Part shown: one piece after another, positions 22,015-34,227 of the stretch
How the letters are laid out: every line of letters begins with the position of its first letter
Numbering within the stretch: the stretch's first letter is position 1
Assembly (NCBI RefSeq): GCF_003574465.1
Contig: NZ_QOWC01000040.1
Span: 1 to 46,245 of the forward strand
Length of the DNA stretch: 46,245 bases
Direction of reading: 5' to 3'
Source: Methylobacterium crusticola
GTDB taxonomy: Bacteria; Pseudomonadota; Alphaproteobacteria; Rhizobiales; Beijerinckiaceae
Program-made: the position numbers and the translations under genes
The notes under the pieces: generated by a model
Database searches by the model: none
Seen by the model: only the letters and a program-made list of their open reading frames with translations
Told to the model about the DNA's origin: nothing

Positions 22015-23841
22015 ATGGCCACCACCGCATCCCCCGCGCCGGCCCGGAACGGCACGGCGTACACCATCATCGACCACACCTTCGACGTGGTGATCGTCGG
22101 CGCCGGCGGCGCGGGCCTGCGGGCCACCGTCGGCTGCTCGCAGGCGGGGCTCCGCACCGCCTGCATCACCAAGGTGTTCCCGACCCGCTCGCACACCGTG
22201 GCGGCGCAGGGCGGCATCTCGGCCTCCCTCGGCAACATGGGGCCGGACGACTGGCGCTGGCACATGTACGACACCGTGAAGGGGTCGGACTGGCTCGGCG
22301 ACCAGGACGCGATCGAGTACCTCGTGCGCAACGCCCCGGCGGCGGTCTACGAGCTCGAGCACTGGGGCGTGCCGTTCTCCCGCACCGCCGAGGGCAAGAT
22401 CTACCAGCGCCCGTTCGGCGGCATGACCACCGAGTACGGCAAGGGCACGGCCCAGCGCACCTGCGCGGCGGCCGACCGCACCGGCCACGCCATGCTGCAC
22501 ACCCTCTACGGCCAGGCCGTGAAGGCGCAGACCAACTTCTTCATCGAGTACTTCGCCCTCGACCTGATCATGGACGAGGACGGCCGCTGCCGCGGCGTCA
22601 TCGCCCTCGACCAGGCCACCGGCGAGATCCACCGCTTCCGCGCCGCCATGACGGTGCTGGCCACCGGCGGCTACGGCCGGGCCTACTTCTCGGCCACCTC
22701 GGCCCACACCTGCACGGGCGACGGCAACGCCATGGTGCTGCGCGCCGGCCTGCCGCTCGAGGACATGGAGTTCGTCCAATTCCACCCGACCGGCATCTAC
22801 GGCGCCGGCTGCCTCATCACCGAGGGCTCGCGGGGCGAGGGCGGCTACCTGACGAACTCCGAGGGCGAGCGCTTCATGGAGCGCTACGCGCCCTCCGCCA
22901 AGGACCTCGCCTCCCGCGACGTGGTCTCGCGCTCCATGACCATGGAGATCCGGGCCGGCCGCGGCGTCGGCAAGAGCAAGGACCACATCTTCCTGCACCT
23001 CGACCACCTCGACCCGAAGATCCTGCACGAGCGCCTGCCCGGCATCTCGGAATCCGCCAAGATCTTCGCGGGCGTCGACGTGACCAAGGAGCCGATCCCG
23101 GTGATCCCGACCGTCCACTACAACATGGGCGGCATCCCGACGAACTATCACGGCGAGGTGCTGACCCTGAAGGACGGCAACCCCGACCACGTCGTGCCGG
23201 GCCTCATGGCCATCGGCGAGGCGGCCTGCGTGTCGGTCCACGGGGCGAACCGCCTCGGCTCGAACTCGCTCATCGACCTCGTGGTGTTCGGCCGGGCCGC
23301 CGGCCTGCGCTGCGCCGAGACCGTCGAGGTCAACGGGCGCCAGCCGGAGCTCGCCCGGGACTCGGCCGACAAGGCGCTCGCCCGCCTCGACCGCTTCCGC
23401 TACGCCAGCGGCGGCACGCCGACCGCGGAGCTGCGCCTCGAGATGCAGAAGACGATGCAGAACAACTGCGCGGTCTTCCGCACCGGCGAGGTGCTGGAGG
23501 AGGGCAAGGGCCTGATCCACAAGGTCTGGGCCGGGACCGAGAACATCCAGGTCACCGACCGCTCGCTCGTCTGGAACTCCGACCTCCTTGAGACGCTGGA
23601 GTTCGACAACCTGATCGGACAGGCGGTGGTGACGATGGAGGCGGCCGCCAACCGCACCGAGTCCCGCGGGGCCCATGCCCGCGAGGACTTCCCGGACCGC
23701 GACGACAAGCAGTGGATGAAGCACACCCTGACCTGGCTCGACCCGGACGCCCGCAAGGTCGCCATCGACTACCGCCCGGTGCACACCTACACGATGTCGA
23801 ACGACATCGCGTACATCGAGCCCAAGGCGCGGGTGTACTGA
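22015..23841 (+). CDS. sdhA: Succinate dehydrogenase flavoprotein subunit
   Basis: The 608-residue catalytic subunit oxidises succinate to fumarate with covalent FAD. The FAD-binding [16 protein letters not shown] is near residue 25, and the flavinylation site [17 protein letters not shown] (His) follows. Further on come the active-site [23 protein letters not shown] and the Arg and His residues of the fumarate reductase/succinate dehydrogenase family. Length is normal and the gene is intact. The next gene in the operon is not sdhB but vapD, 61 bases later. Confidence 0.98.
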   Translation: MATTASPAPARNGTAYTIIDHTFDVVIVGAGGAGLRATVGCSQAGLRTACITKVFPTRSHTVAAQGGISASLGNMGPDDWRWHMYDTVKGSDWLGDQDAIEYLVRNAPAAVYELEHWGVPFSRTAEGKIYQRPFGGMTTEYGKGTAQRTCAAADRTGHAMLHTLYGQAVKAQTNFFIEYFALDLIMDEDGRCRGVIALDQATGEIHRFRAAMTVLATGGYGRAYFSATSAHTCTGDGNAMVLRAGLPLEDMEFVQFHPTGIYGAGCLITEGSRGEGGYLTNSEGERFMERYAPSAKDLASRDVVSRSMTMEIRAGRGVGKSKDHIFLHLDHLDPKILHERLPGISESAKIFAGVDVTKEPIPVIPTVHYNMGGIPTNYHGEVLTLKDGNPDHVVPGLMAIGEAACVSVHGANRLGSNSLIDLVVFGRAAGLRCAETVEVNGRQPELARDSADKALARLDRFRYASGGTPTAELRLEMQKTMQNNCAVFRTGEVLEEGKGLIHKVWAGTENIQVTDRSLVWNSDLLETLEFDNLIGQAVVTMEAAANRTESRGAHAREDFPDRDDKQWMKHTLTWLDPDARKVAIDYRPVHTYTMSNDIAYIEPKARVY

Positions 23842-23902
23842 GAGTCGACCAGCCATGCCTCAAGTCGGAACGATCGGCCACAACAGCCGCCGCGGGGGGC
23901 GA

Positions 23903-24202
23903 ATGTACGCAATCGTTTTTGATTTCGACACGGAAACGCTCAAGCAACTCTACCCGAGTTCATCCTGGAACAATGCCTACGCAGACGTGAGGAATTATCT
24001 CACGTCCCGCGGCTTCGAGTGGAAGCAGGGTAGCGCCTATTTCGGTGACGAAACCGTGGATGCGGTGCGGTGCGTGCGCATCGTGCAGCGGCTGTCGCGT
24101 CGATATCCGTGGTTCAAGCCGTCCGTTCGCGACATCCGCATGCTGCGCATCGAAGAAAACAACGACCTCACGATTGCCCTCGATGACGAGGATGAAGATT
24201 AG
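23903..24202 (+). CDS. vapD: VapD-family protein (predicted ribonuclease toxin) inside the sdh operon
   Basis: A 99-residue protein that reads as VapD almost throughout: [67 protein letters not shown]. VapD proteins are related to Cas2; some are endoribonuclease toxins of type II toxin-antitoxin systems. The acidic FDFD near residues 6-9 is the proposed catalytic site. The family-typical ATG at 23903 was chosen, but an in-frame ATG at 23855 would add 16 residues including IGHNSRRGGR. The gene has far more A and T than sdhA and sdhB, suggesting recent arrival. No antitoxin gene is beside it. Its stop is one base before the sdhB ATG, and its acidic tail codons carry the sdhB ribosome-binding site. 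Confidence 0.9.
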   Translation: MYAIVFDFDTETLKQLYPSSSWNNAYADVRNYLTSRGFEWKQGSAYFGDETVDAVRCVRIVQRLSRRYPWFKPSVRDIRMLRIEENNDLTIALDDEDED

Positions 24203-24203
24203 C

Positions 24204-24983
24204 ATGGCCCAGTTCAACCTTCCCAAGAACTCCCAGTACTCCGAGGGCAAGTCCTGGCCGCGTCCGGCCGGGGGCAACCTGCAGGAATTCCGGATCTACC
24301 GCTGGAACCAGGACGACGGCGCCAATCCGCGCATCGACACCTACTACGTCGATCGCGACGATTGCGGCCCGATGGTTCTCGACGCGCTGCTGTGGATCAA
24401 GAACAAGGTCGATCCGACCCTGACCTTCCGGCGCTCCTGCCGCGAGGGCATCTGCGGCTCCTGCGCCATGAACATCATGGGGCAGAACACCCTGGCCTGC
24501 ACGCTCGGCATCGACGATTGCAAGTCCGGGCAGATCAAGATCTACCCGCTGCCGCACATGCCGGTGCTGAAGGACCTGGTCCCCGACCTCACGACCTTCT
24601 TCGCCCAGCACGCCGCCATCGAGCCCTGGCTCCAGACCGAGACGCCCGCCCCCGAGGCCGAGTGGCGCCAGACCCCGGAGGACCGGGCGCGCCTCGACGG
24701 GCTCTACGAGTGCATCCTGTGCGCCTGCTGCACCACGTCGTGCCCGAGCTACTGGTGGAACGGCGACCGCTTCCTCGGGCCGGCGGCCCTGCTCCAGGCC
24801 TATCGCTGGCTGATCGACAGCCGCGACGAGAACACCGGCGAGCGGCTCGACACCCTGCACGACCCCTTCCGGCTCTACCGCTGCCACACGATCATGAACT
24901 GCGCCAACACCTGCCCGAAGGGCCTCAACCCGGCCAAGGCGATCGCCGAGATCAAGAAGATGATGATCGCCCGCGAGGTGTGA
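24204..24983 (+). CDS. sdhB: Succinate dehydrogenase iron-sulfur subunit
   Basis: A 259-residue subunit passing electrons from FAD to quinone. The [2Fe-2S] cluster motif is [22 protein letters not shown], and the [4Fe-4S] and [3Fe-4S] cluster segments are [16 protein letters not shown] and [17 protein letters not shown]. All cysteines are present. The ATG at 24204 follows the vapD stop by one base, so its translation now depends on passage through vapD. Two hairpins just after the stop mark the end of the operon. Confidence 0.98.
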   Translation: MAQFNLPKNSQYSEGKSWPRPAGGNLQEFRIYRWNQDDGANPRIDTYYVDRDDCGPMVLDALLWIKNKVDPTLTFRRSCREGICGSCAMNIMGQNTLACTLGIDDCKSGQIKIYPLPHMPVLKDLVPDLTTFFAQHAAIEPWLQTETPAPEAEWRQTPEDRARLDGLYECILCACCTTSCPSYWWNGDRFLGPAALLQAYRWLIDSRDENTGERLDTLHDPFRLYRCHTIMNCANTCPKGLNPAKAIAEIKKMMIAREV

Positions 24984-25004
24984 GCGGGACGCATCGCCAC
25001 CATC

Positions 25005-25066
25005 GGGTGCGGCCGGCTGAGCTTTGCCGGCCACACCCTGCCGAAAAGGCGCCCTCGGGCGCCTTT
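25005..25066 (+). terminator. Tandem terminator hairpins after sdhB
   Basis: The first hairpin pairs GGGTGCGGCCGGC (25005-25017) with GCCGGCCACACCC (25026-25038) with one mismatch and an 8-base loop. The second pairs AAAGGCGCC (25045-25053) with GGCGCCTTT (25058-25066) around CTCG and ends in TTTGT. Two in a row directly after sdhB make this a strong end for the operon. The remaining part of 24984-25190 is an untranslated leader for the next gene. Confidence 0.8.
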
Positions 25067-25190
25067 GTCGTCCCGGGGACCCTGCCGCCGCCTTCGCGGG
25101 ATCGTATTTCCCGCCGAGGACGGCCCGCAACGGCCGCTCGGCCCGGCGGGGCGAGCGGCCTCGACGGGCCGCAGATCCCAGGACCCCACG

Positions 25191-25814
25191 ATGTCGCGCC
25201 AGCTCCTCCGCAACCTCGCCGCCCTGGCCCTCGCCGCGGGCATCGGCGCCTGCTCGTCCTCGCGCTTAGACACCGGGGGGCTCGGGGCGTCGCGGCCGGT
25301 CGGCCGGCAGGCGGCCCGCCAGCTCCCGCCCGAGCCGGAGGCGGATTTCGGCGCGCCCGGCCTGTCCTCGGGTCCCGTCACCTCGGCCCCCCTGGCGCCG
25401 CCCCCGGGGCTGAGCGCCGCGCCCCCCGGCCCGGTCGTCGCCGGCCCGGGCCCGATCATGGCCGAGCCGGGCCCGTCCCCGGTGCAGCAGCAGGCCGCGG
25501 TGGCCCCGCCCCCGACGCCCGTCGTGGGCGGGGGCGGGCGCTCGGCGGTCGTCGGCGGCTGGACCGCCAAGGACGCCACAGGGGCGAGCTGCCGGGTCAA
25601 CCTCGCGAGCACGCCGGCCCTCGACCTCTACAAGGCCTCGTCGACCGGCTGCGCCAACAAGGACCTCGCCAAGGTCTCGGCGTGGGATTTCCGCGAGGGC
25701 GAGGTCTACCTCTACCAGCCCGGCGGCACCGTCGCGGCGCGGCTGCGCCCGGCCGGCGGCGCCATGGACGGGGCGCTCTCGAAGTCCGGCGCGCCCCTCG
25801 CCCTCGTGCGCTGA
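25191..25814 (+). CDS. Inh/Omp19-like outer-membrane lipoprotein, protease inhibitor
   Basis: A 207-residue lipoprotein: signal peptide with lipobox IGAC ending at Cys 21 (NLAALALAAGIGAC). A long Pro/Gly/Ala-rich linker follows (about 25-115), then a C-terminal domain of about 90 residues starting VVGGWTAKDATGASCRVNL, with two Cys (SCRV and TGCAN) and KVSAWDFREGEVYLYQPGG. That domain matches the AprI/Inh beta-barrel inhibitor family as found in Brucella Omp19, a lipoprotein that protects against proteases. The likely role is an envelope inhibitor of metallo- or serine proteases. It is interesting beside the two protease loci in the same window, though it is not linked to them in an operon. 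Confidence 0.82.
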   Translation: MSRQLLRNLAALALAAGIGACSSSRLDTGGLGASRPVGRQAARQLPPEPEADFGAPGLSSGPVTSAPLAPPPGLSAAPPGPVVAGPGPIMAEPGPSPVQQQAAVAPPPTPVVGGGGRSAVVGGWTAKDATGASCRVNLASTPALDLYKASSTGCANKDLAKVSAWDFREGEVYLYQPGGTVAARLRPAGGAMDGALSKSGAPLALVR

Positions 25815-25839
25815 TCCGGCCCGGCGGGGGAGCCGCGCC

Positions 25840-27225
25840 TCAGGTCCGGGCGGCGAGCCGCAGGGTCGGGTCCCGGCGCGGGGGCGCGGCCTCGCCGGAG
25901 AGGCGCCGGCAATCCGCGATCGTCGAGCGGGCGGTCTCGATCGCGATCACCACCGCCGCCATGGTGCGGGTGTCGGTCTCGCGCTCGCGGGTGTAGCGGA
26001 CCACGTCGGCCGCGAGGGTGTCGACCTCGCCCGTGAGGACGTCGAGGCCGGCCGCGTCCGCCGTGCGGGCCTCGGCCAGGATCTCGAGCAGGCGGTCCAT
26101 CACCACGTCGATGCGCTCGCGCCGCAGGCGCCGCAGGCGCTGGCGCGCCCAGGCGGTGGCCGAGCCGAGGCCGCCGCCGAGCACCGCGAGCAGGTAGATC
26201 CAGTCCCCGTAGCGCTCGAGGAAGCCCTGCTGCTCGCGCTCGTAGTAGTCGATCGCCCCGGGATGGATCGGCATCCGGGCGCTGGTCGCCGCGGCGGTGG
26301 TCTCGTAGGCGGGCGCCGCCACGTAGTCGGCCGCGGGCGTGGCGTCGGAGAGGCGCGAGCGCAGCTCGAACAGGTGCTGGGTGACGTCCGCCGCGAGGGT
26401 GCGGTTGAGGGACGCCCGCGCCATCAGCCGGTAGGAGGCCCCGATGGTCTTCACCTCCTCGGCCGGCACCTTCGGGCTGCCGCCGAAGAGGCCCGCCGGC
26501 ACCGTCACGGACTGGAGCCGGGGCAGGCGCTCGATGATGGCGGCCCCGTCCGGCACGTCGACGAAGTCCACCTTGCGCTGCCGGCTCGCCGCCTGGACGA
26601 TCCCGACGAGGCGCAGCGCCATGGGGGCGGCGGGCGCGATGATGGTCACGAGGGCGTCGATGCGCTTCTGCGCGAAGGCCGCCGGCAGGTCCGCCTCCGC
26701 CACCTGCACGAGGCGCACCTGCCCGGCCGGGACCGGCCCGCTGCCCTCGCTCTGGAGCGTGAGCCCGTAATAGCCGACGAGGCTCTTCAGGAGCCAGAAA
26801 TCGGCGTCGCGGTGGGCCAGGATGCCGAGGCGCTTGCGGGCGAGGGCCGGGAAGGAGGTCAGGCCGGAGGGGGAGGGGGCGGCGATGATCATCGCCTGGT
26901 CGCGCAGGATCGCCAGGGTGAGGCCGTTCGACGGCAGGTCGACGTCGGGCCGCACCACCGCGAGGTCGGCCCGGCGCTGCTCCATGGCCTGGGCGCTCTC
27001 GCGCACGTCGTCGAAGGGCAGGATCTTGAGGCGGACGCTCCGGCGCGAGGCCGCGAGGGCCTCGGCGTAGGCCTGGATCAGGGCCGGCTCGGTGCCGTCC
27101 TTGGGCGCGACCGCGATCGTCAGCACCGTGGCCTGGGCGAAGTAGAGGGCGAGGCCGGCCGCCATCGCCAGCACCAGGGTGGTGACGAGGAAGATGCGCT
27201 CGGGCCTGAACGCGGTGCGCGACAT
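25840..27225 (-). CDS. TAXI-family TRAP transporter solute receptor, membrane-anchored
   Basis: A 461-residue protein. It has an N-terminal membrane anchor (RIFLVTTLVLAMAAGLALYFAQ, about 11-32), a periplasmic receptor domain of the TAXI family (TVLTIAVAPKDGTEPALIQAYAEALAA to about 320), a second hydrophobic helix (WIYLLAVLGGGLGSATAWA) and a basic, coiled-coil-like cytoplasmic tail. TAXI receptors normally lack the second helix and tail, and no TRAP permease genes are adjacent, so this is an orphan, two-anchor variant that may signal rather than transport. The tail segment TMAAVVIAIETARSTIADCR reappears as a remnant at 3398-3535. The start at 27225 was chosen because the anchor follows at once. 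Confidence 0.82.
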   Translation of the reverse strand: MSRTAFRPERIFLVTTLVLAMAAGLALYFAQATVLTIAVAPKDGTEPALIQAYAEALAASRRSVRLKILPFDDVRESAQAMEQRRADLAVVRPDVDLPSNGLTLAILRDQAMIIAAPSPSGLTSFPALARKRLGILAHRDADFWLLKSLVGYYGLTLQSEGSGPVPAGQVRLVQVAEADLPAAFAQKRIDALVTIIAPAAPMALRLVGIVQAASRQRKVDFVDVPDGAAIIERLPRLQSVTVPAGLFGGSPKVPAEEVKTIGASYRLMARASLNRTLAADVTQHLFELRSRLSDATPAADYVAAPAYETTAAATSARMPIHPGAIDYYEREQQGFLERYGDWIYLLAVLGGGLGSATAWARQRLRRLRRERIDVVMDRLLEILAEARTADAAGLDVLTGEVDTLAADVVRYTRERETDTRTMAAVVIAIETARSTIADCRRLSGEAAPPRRDPTLRLAART

Positions 27226-27414
27226 GGGCGGCGGCGGCTCCTCCGGAGCCTGCCGCGGCGGCAGGCTCGGATGGAGTGGAACGGGCCGCGGGCGGGTCGG
27301 GTTGCATGCCCGATCGTCGCGCCGGGCGCCGGCGGTGGACAGGCGCGCGGTTCGGCGCCAGGGTCGGGCCTCGTCGCGTGCTGAAAGCGCGCCGCACGGG
27401 GCCGGAGAGACCGC

Positions 27415-28494
27415 ATGACGACGTTGGCCGAGGAGGTGGCGCTGGCCTACGGCTCGCCCGCCGTGATGATCGACCTCGGGGTCGTGGAGCGCAACGTCGC
27501 GCGGGCGCAGGCGGCCTGCGACGCCGCCGGCCTCGGCAACCGGCCCCACATCAAGACCCACAAGAGCCCCGTCCTGGCGCGGCTCCAGCGGGAGGCCGGC
27601 GCCCTCGGCCTGACCTGCCAGACCCTCGGCGAGGCCGAGGTGATGCACGCGGCCGGCCTCGACGGCATCCTGATCAGCTACAACCTCCTCGGCCCCGACA
27701 AGCGCGGGCGCCTCGCCCGCCTCCTGCGCGAGACCGACCTCACGGTGAGCGCCGACCACCCGGCCGTGGTGGCGGGCTACGCCGAGGCCGCGGGCGCCGC
27801 CGGGCGCCCCCTCGACGTGGTGGTGGAGTGCGACACCGGCCGGGGCCGGGCCGGCGTCGCGACGCCGGCCGAGGCCGTGGCGCTCGCCCGCACCATCGCG
27901 GAGAGCCCGTCCCTGCGGTTCGCCGGCCTGCTGCTCTATCCCCCCGACGGGGCCGTGGCGCAGGCCCAGACCTTCCTCGACACGGTGCGGGCGGGCCTCG
28001 GCGAGGCCGGGCTCGAGGCCCGCATCGTCTCGACCGGCGGCACCCCGAACCTGCGCCACCTCGGGGCGCTCCGGGGCGCGACCGAGCACCGGGCCGGCAC
28101 CGCGGTCTTCAACGACCGGATGATGATGGCCTGCGGGGCGGCGACCCTGGCGGATTGCGCCCTCGACGTCGTGGCGACGGTGGTGAGCCGGGCGGCGCCG
28201 GGCCGGGGCATCCTCGATGCCGGCTCGAAGACGCTGACGGCGGACCCGGGCGGCGGCCTCGACGGCTACGGCCTGATCCGCGAGTTCCCGCGGGCCCGCA
28301 TCGCGAAGTTCGCCGAGGAGCACGGCTTCCTCGACCTCTCGGGCTGCCCGGAGAGCCCGGAGGTCGGGGCGGTGGTGCGCGTGGTGCCCAACCACGTCTG
28401 CGTCGTGGTGAACATGGCCGACCGCCTGGTCGCGACCCGGGACGGGCGCATCGTCGGGGAGATCCCGGTGGCGGCCCGGGGGATGAGCCGCTGA
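27415..28494 (+). CDS. D-threonine aldolase/D-serine dehydratase-like PLP enzyme
   Basis: A 359-residue protein with an alanine racemase-like N-terminal PLP barrel and a C-terminal DSD1-type metal-binding domain. The PLP lysine lies in RPHIKTHKSPVLARLQ (near residue 47), and VVVECDTGRGRAGV and VSTGGTPNLRHL are typical strands. Near the end PNHVCVVVNM holds the His that with a nearby Cys binds the divalent metal. Family members cleave D-threonine to glycine and acetaldehyde or dehydrate D-serine; the substrate here cannot be fixed. The stop of this gene faces the outer-membrane gene with 55 bases between. Confidence 0.88.
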   Translation: MTTLAEEVALAYGSPAVMIDLGVVERNVARAQAACDAAGLGNRPHIKTHKSPVLARLQREAGALGLTCQTLGEAEVMHAAGLDGILISYNLLGPDKRGRLARLLRETDLTVSADHPAVVAGYAEAAGAAGRPLDVVVECDTGRGRAGVATPAEAVALARTIAESPSLRFAGLLLYPPDGAVAQAQTFLDTVRAGLGEAGLEARIVSTGGTPNLRHLGALRGATEHRAGTAVFNDRMMMACGAATLADCALDVVATVVSRAAPGRGILDAGSKTLTADPGGGLDGYGLIREFPRARIAKFAEEHGFLDLSGCPESPEVGAVVRVVPNHVCVVVNMADRLVATRDGRIVGEIPVAARGMSR

Positions 28495-28549
28495 GGGTCC
28501 GGCGCGCCCGCCCCCGCGGCGTCCGGGCCGGGCGGCCCCGGGGCCGCCC

Positions 28550-30187
28550 TCACGGGTTGACCCGCACCCCCACCAGGTAGGTGTCGGAGTGGTAGCTCGA
28601 CCCGACGGCGTTGCTGCGCAGCATCTCGTGGGCGTAGCTCGCCCGGATTCCGAGCCAGCGGTTGAGGCGGTAGTCGAGCTTGACGCCGGCGATGTAGCCC
28701 TCCTCCTTGATGTTCGCGCCCTGGTAGGTGTTGCTGTAGACCGTGCCGGAGAGCGTCAGGCGCAGGTTGCGGCGCAGGTCGTGGGTGACCTCGGCGAGCG
28801 CGCTGCGGGTCAGGATGCCGCTGGCGCCCAGCACCACCGTCTCGGTCACGCCGGTCGCGGCGCCGAGCCGCACCGCCGTGAGCGGGGTCACGGCCCAGAG
28901 CAGGGCCCCGTCGACCACCGGCCCGGAGAGGTCGCGCAGGCGGGTGTCGGCGTAGGTGCGCTTCAGGTAGCCGCCGGAGATCTCGCCGGTGACGAGCCGG
29001 CTCACCTCGAAGGTGGTGCCGCCCCTCGCCGTGATGCCGTCCGAGTCGCGGCGGTAGCCGTTGAAGTCGACCGCGAAGTCGTGGACGCGGGTATCGAGCA
29101 GGACGTCGACGAAGGGGGTGAAGCCGGGCCGGATCTCGTAGCCGGTGCGCAGGCGCAGGCCGTACTGGTTGGCGTTGCGGTCGCTCTGGCGCAGGATGGT
29201 GCCGTTGGTGAGCTCGGCGTCCTCGAAGGTCTGCCGGTCGACGAGGCCCGCCACCGTGACCTGGAGCCGGTTGAAGGTCTGCGTCGCCCCAACGGTGCCG
29301 CCGTAGGCCGCGACCACCGGGCGGTCGCGCACGGCGGCGCTGAGGTCCGGGCTGCCCGCCCGCTGGGTGGTGACGAGGTAGCGGCCCTCGACGTCGACCC
29401 GGGTGTCGCGGGCGACGTCGAGGCGCAGGCGCACGGCCCCGTCGCCGTCCGGGCGGTTGGCCGCCTTGTTGTCGGGGTACTCGCTGTAGCCGCCGCGCAG
29501 CTCGCCCGAGAGCTGGTGGGACGACCAGTCGCTCTGGAGGCGCAGCTCGCCGTCGGTGCGCAGGGCGAGCGAGGCGCGCCGCAGCGAGGCGCGGTCCGGG
29601 TTGGTGTCGTAGCCGATGCCCTGCTGGAGGGCCGGGTAGAGCGTCACGCCGCCGACCCGGATGCCGAGCGGCGAGTAGGGGTCGAGGGGATCGACCGGGC
29701 GCCGCCGCAGCAGGATCGGCACGAGGCCGATATCGGGCAGGCCCGAGACCGGGAACTGCACGGTCGGGCGCAGGCGCAGGTCCTCGGGCGGGACCTGGGT
29801 GATCTGCCGCACGAGGGCGGTGGTGGGGGGCCGCGAGCGGCGCCGGGGCGGCGTCCGGGGCCGGCTCCCGGCGCTCGCCGGCGCGGCCTGGGCGCGGAAG
29901 CCGGCGCCCCGCAGGGCGAAGGTGGCGGGATCCTGGGCGCCCGGCGCCCCGAAGGCCGGGGACGCGCCGCCCCCGAACGCGCCCGTCGCGCCAAAGGGCG
30001 CCGCGCCGGAGGGCGCCGCGCCGGACGATGCCGCGCCGGAGGCCCCCCCGCCGAGGGGCGCCGGGCCGGACGCGGTCTGGGCGAGGGCGGGCGGGGCCGC
30101 GAGGAGCAGGATCACGAGCGGCAGGGCGGCGCCCGCCGGGCCGGGCCTGCGGCGGCTGTTCCCGGATCTCGGCCGCTCCTGCACCAC
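28550..30187 (-). CDS. Outer-membrane beta-barrel protein
   Basis: A 545-residue protein. A signal peptide (about 20-37, ALPLVILLLAAPPALAQ) is followed by a low-complexity Gly/Ala/Pro region (38-115) and then strand after strand of alternating hydrophobic residues to the C-terminal end (YLVGVRVNP). Sequence features such as VTLYPALQQGIGYDTNPDR and LRASYAHEMLRSN match the putative beta-barrel porin 2/outer-membrane beta-barrel family, often near exopolysaccharide genes. No such genes are near here. The substrate is unknown. The low-complexity region contains imperfect GGCGCCGCGCCGGA repeats around 29996-30060. Confidence 0.82.
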   Translation of the reverse strand: MVQERPRSGNSRRRPGPAGAALPLVILLLAAPPALAQTASGPAPLGGGASGAASSGAAPSGAAPFGATGAFGGGASPAFGAPGAQDPATFALRGAGFRAQAAPASAGSRPRTPPRRRSRPPTTALVRQITQVPPEDLRLRPTVQFPVSGLPDIGLVPILLRRRPVDPLDPYSPLGIRVGGVTLYPALQQGIGYDTNPDRASLRRASLALRTDGELRLQSDWSSHQLSGELRGGYSEYPDNKAANRPDGDGAVRLRLDVARDTRVDVEGRYLVTTQRAGSPDLSAAVRDRPVVAAYGGTVGATQTFNRLQVTVAGLVDRQTFEDAELTNGTILRQSDRNANQYGLRLRTGYEIRPGFTPFVDVLLDTRVHDFAVDFNGYRRDSDGITARGGTTFEVSRLVTGEISGGYLKRTYADTRLRDLSGPVVDGALLWAVTPLTAVRLGAATGVTETVVLGASGILTRSALAEVTHDLRRNLRLTLSGTVYSNTYQGANIKEEGYIAGVKLDYRLNRWLGIRASYAHEMLRSNAVGSSYHSDTYLVGVRVNP

Positions 30188-30413
30188 GGGCGCGCTGCTC
30201 CGCTCCTCCCGGAACCTGAGCGGCGCCGGACCATCATGGTTAAGAGCTCTACAACACGCGAGGTTAACCGCCCGTAACCGGGGCGTCGCCCGCGCCTGCC
30301 TCCGGCCGAAACGGCCGCGCCGCCAAGGCCTTGCCCGGCCCTGCCAGGACCTGCCCGCGCGCGAGAAGGGCGCGCCGCGCCGGGGCGGCGGGTGCGAGGC
30401 CGCGCCGCCCGGG

Positions 30414-31489
30414 TCAGGGCGCCTCGAGCGCGGCGAGGCCGGGCGCGCCGCGGCCGAAGCGGAGCCAGAGCAGGGCCGAGGCCACCACCACGAGGGCCGC
30501 GAGGCCGAGGGAGAGCGCGAGCGCCGCCGCGTCGCCGAGGCGCGCGATCACGACCGCGTAGGCGAGCGGCGCGGCCGCCGAGAGCAGGAAGCTCGGCGCC
30601 AGGAGCCGGCCGACCAGGGTGCCGTAGGCGGCGGGCTCGAACAGGACGAGCGGCACCGTGCCCCGCACGATGGTGAGGAGCCCGTTGCCGGCCCCGTACA
30701 GGAACGCGAAGGCGAGGCCCGCGGGGGTCGAGACGCCCGCCAGGAAGCCGAGCGCGAAGGCGACCGGCAGGACCAGCGCCGCCAGGAGCCCGAGGGCGAG
30801 CGGGCTCATGCGGCGCCCGAACAGGACCTCGCCGAGGCGCGCGCCGGTCTGCCCGACGCCCCGCACGCTGCCGATCCAGACCGCGAGGGCCGGCGCCACG
30901 CCGAGGCCGATCAGGATCGGGATCATGTGGGCCGAGAGCGCCGCGTTGAGCACGCTCGCGGCCGCGGCGGCGAGGGCGTAGAGCCGCGCCGCCAGGACCG
31001 CGTCGGCGGGCGCCTCGCCGACCGGCCAGAGCACGCTCGAGGCGAGGCCGCCGAACAGGGTGACCTGCGCGACGGGCCGGCGCGCCCCGGCCCCGCCGAT
31101 CCGCGCCAGGGCCGCGAAGGCCGCCTCGTAGAGGGTCATCCGCATGCCGAGGCCGAGCACGGCCCAGGCGGCGTAGTAGCCGGCCGGGCCCGCCGCGGGC
31201 TGAGCCCGGCGAGGCCCGCCGCGAGGCTGAGCCCGGCGAGGCCCGCCGCGGTGACGACGGAGCCGGCGCTCATCACGGCCCGGCCGCCCAGGCGGTCGAT
31301 CGCCCGCCCGACCGGGGCCGAGGCCAGCCCCATCACCAGGAGGCCGGCCGAGAAGCCCCCGTAGGTGAGCGCCGGCGAGAGGCCGAGATCGGCGCCGATG
31401 CGCGGCCCGAACACCCCCGACGAGGTAGTAGCTCACGCCCCACACCACGAGCTGCCCGAGGCCGAGCCGCAGGACGAGGCCGGCGCCAA

Positions 31490-31493
<4 letters not shown>
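30414..31493 (-). pseudogene. MFS transporter gene with two compensating frameshifts
   Basis: The 359-codon frame from GTG 31493 encodes MFS-like helices at its start (GLVLRLGLGQLVVWGVSYYLV) and from about 31200 to its end. The middle stretch (about 31200-31420) is an Arg/Gly-rich nonsense translation. The proper transporter sequence there lies in another frame: VFGPRIGADLGLSPALTYGGFSAGLLVMGLASAPVGRAIDRLGG. One extra base in the C run at 31414-31418 and one missing base near 31200 would mend it. The second site lies beside a 27-base tandem repeat (31201-31254). So this is either a damaged gene or a sequence error. The family resembles the arabinose/drug-efflux MFS group. It overlaps the GNAT stop by GTGA. 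Confidence 0.65.
31201..31254. repeat. 27-base tandem duplication in the MFS gene
   Basis: TGAGCCCGGCGAGGCCCGCC occurs at 31201 and at 31228, 27 bases apart. It duplicates nine codons (reading LAGLSLAAG-like) within a predicted helix and lies at one of the two frame breaks, so slippage is a likely cause of the damage or of an assembly error. Confidence 0.7.
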
Positions 31494-32092
<599 letters not shown>

Positions 32093-32187
32093 CGCCCCGC
32101 GCCCTCCAGCCCAGTCCCCGGCTTCTGGCACGGGACAGCCTCGCCCGCACCTTCTGGCCGCGGCCGCCAGCCCTTATATCCGGGATC

Positions 32188-34125
<1,938 letters not shown>

Positions 34126-34180
34126 CGGGTTTCCCTTGTCCACGCGGGTTGAGCGGGCCTCCCGCGGGAGCATCGACTCC

Positions 34181-34227
34181 CGCCGCGGGGCGTCAGCTCC
34201 CGCCGCGGGGCGTCAGCTCCCGCCGGG
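34181..34227. repeat. 20-base tandem repeat after mutL
   Basis: CGCCGCGGGGCGTCAGCTCC occurs at 34181 and 34201, with a third partial copy from 34221. It covers the short gap between mutL and the end of the DUF2934 gene, whose last codons it enters. Confidence 0.7.

Noticed and set aside
22000..23856. Long minus-strand frame opposite sdhA
   Set aside because: Mirror of the sdhA codon bias; no ribosome-binding site or domain pattern.
30230..30290. GTTAAC-like motifs upstream of the outer-membrane gene, similar to a CtrA site
   Set aside because: The half-sites have the wrong spacing (six instead of seven bases) and one is imperfect, so a CtrA site is not supported.
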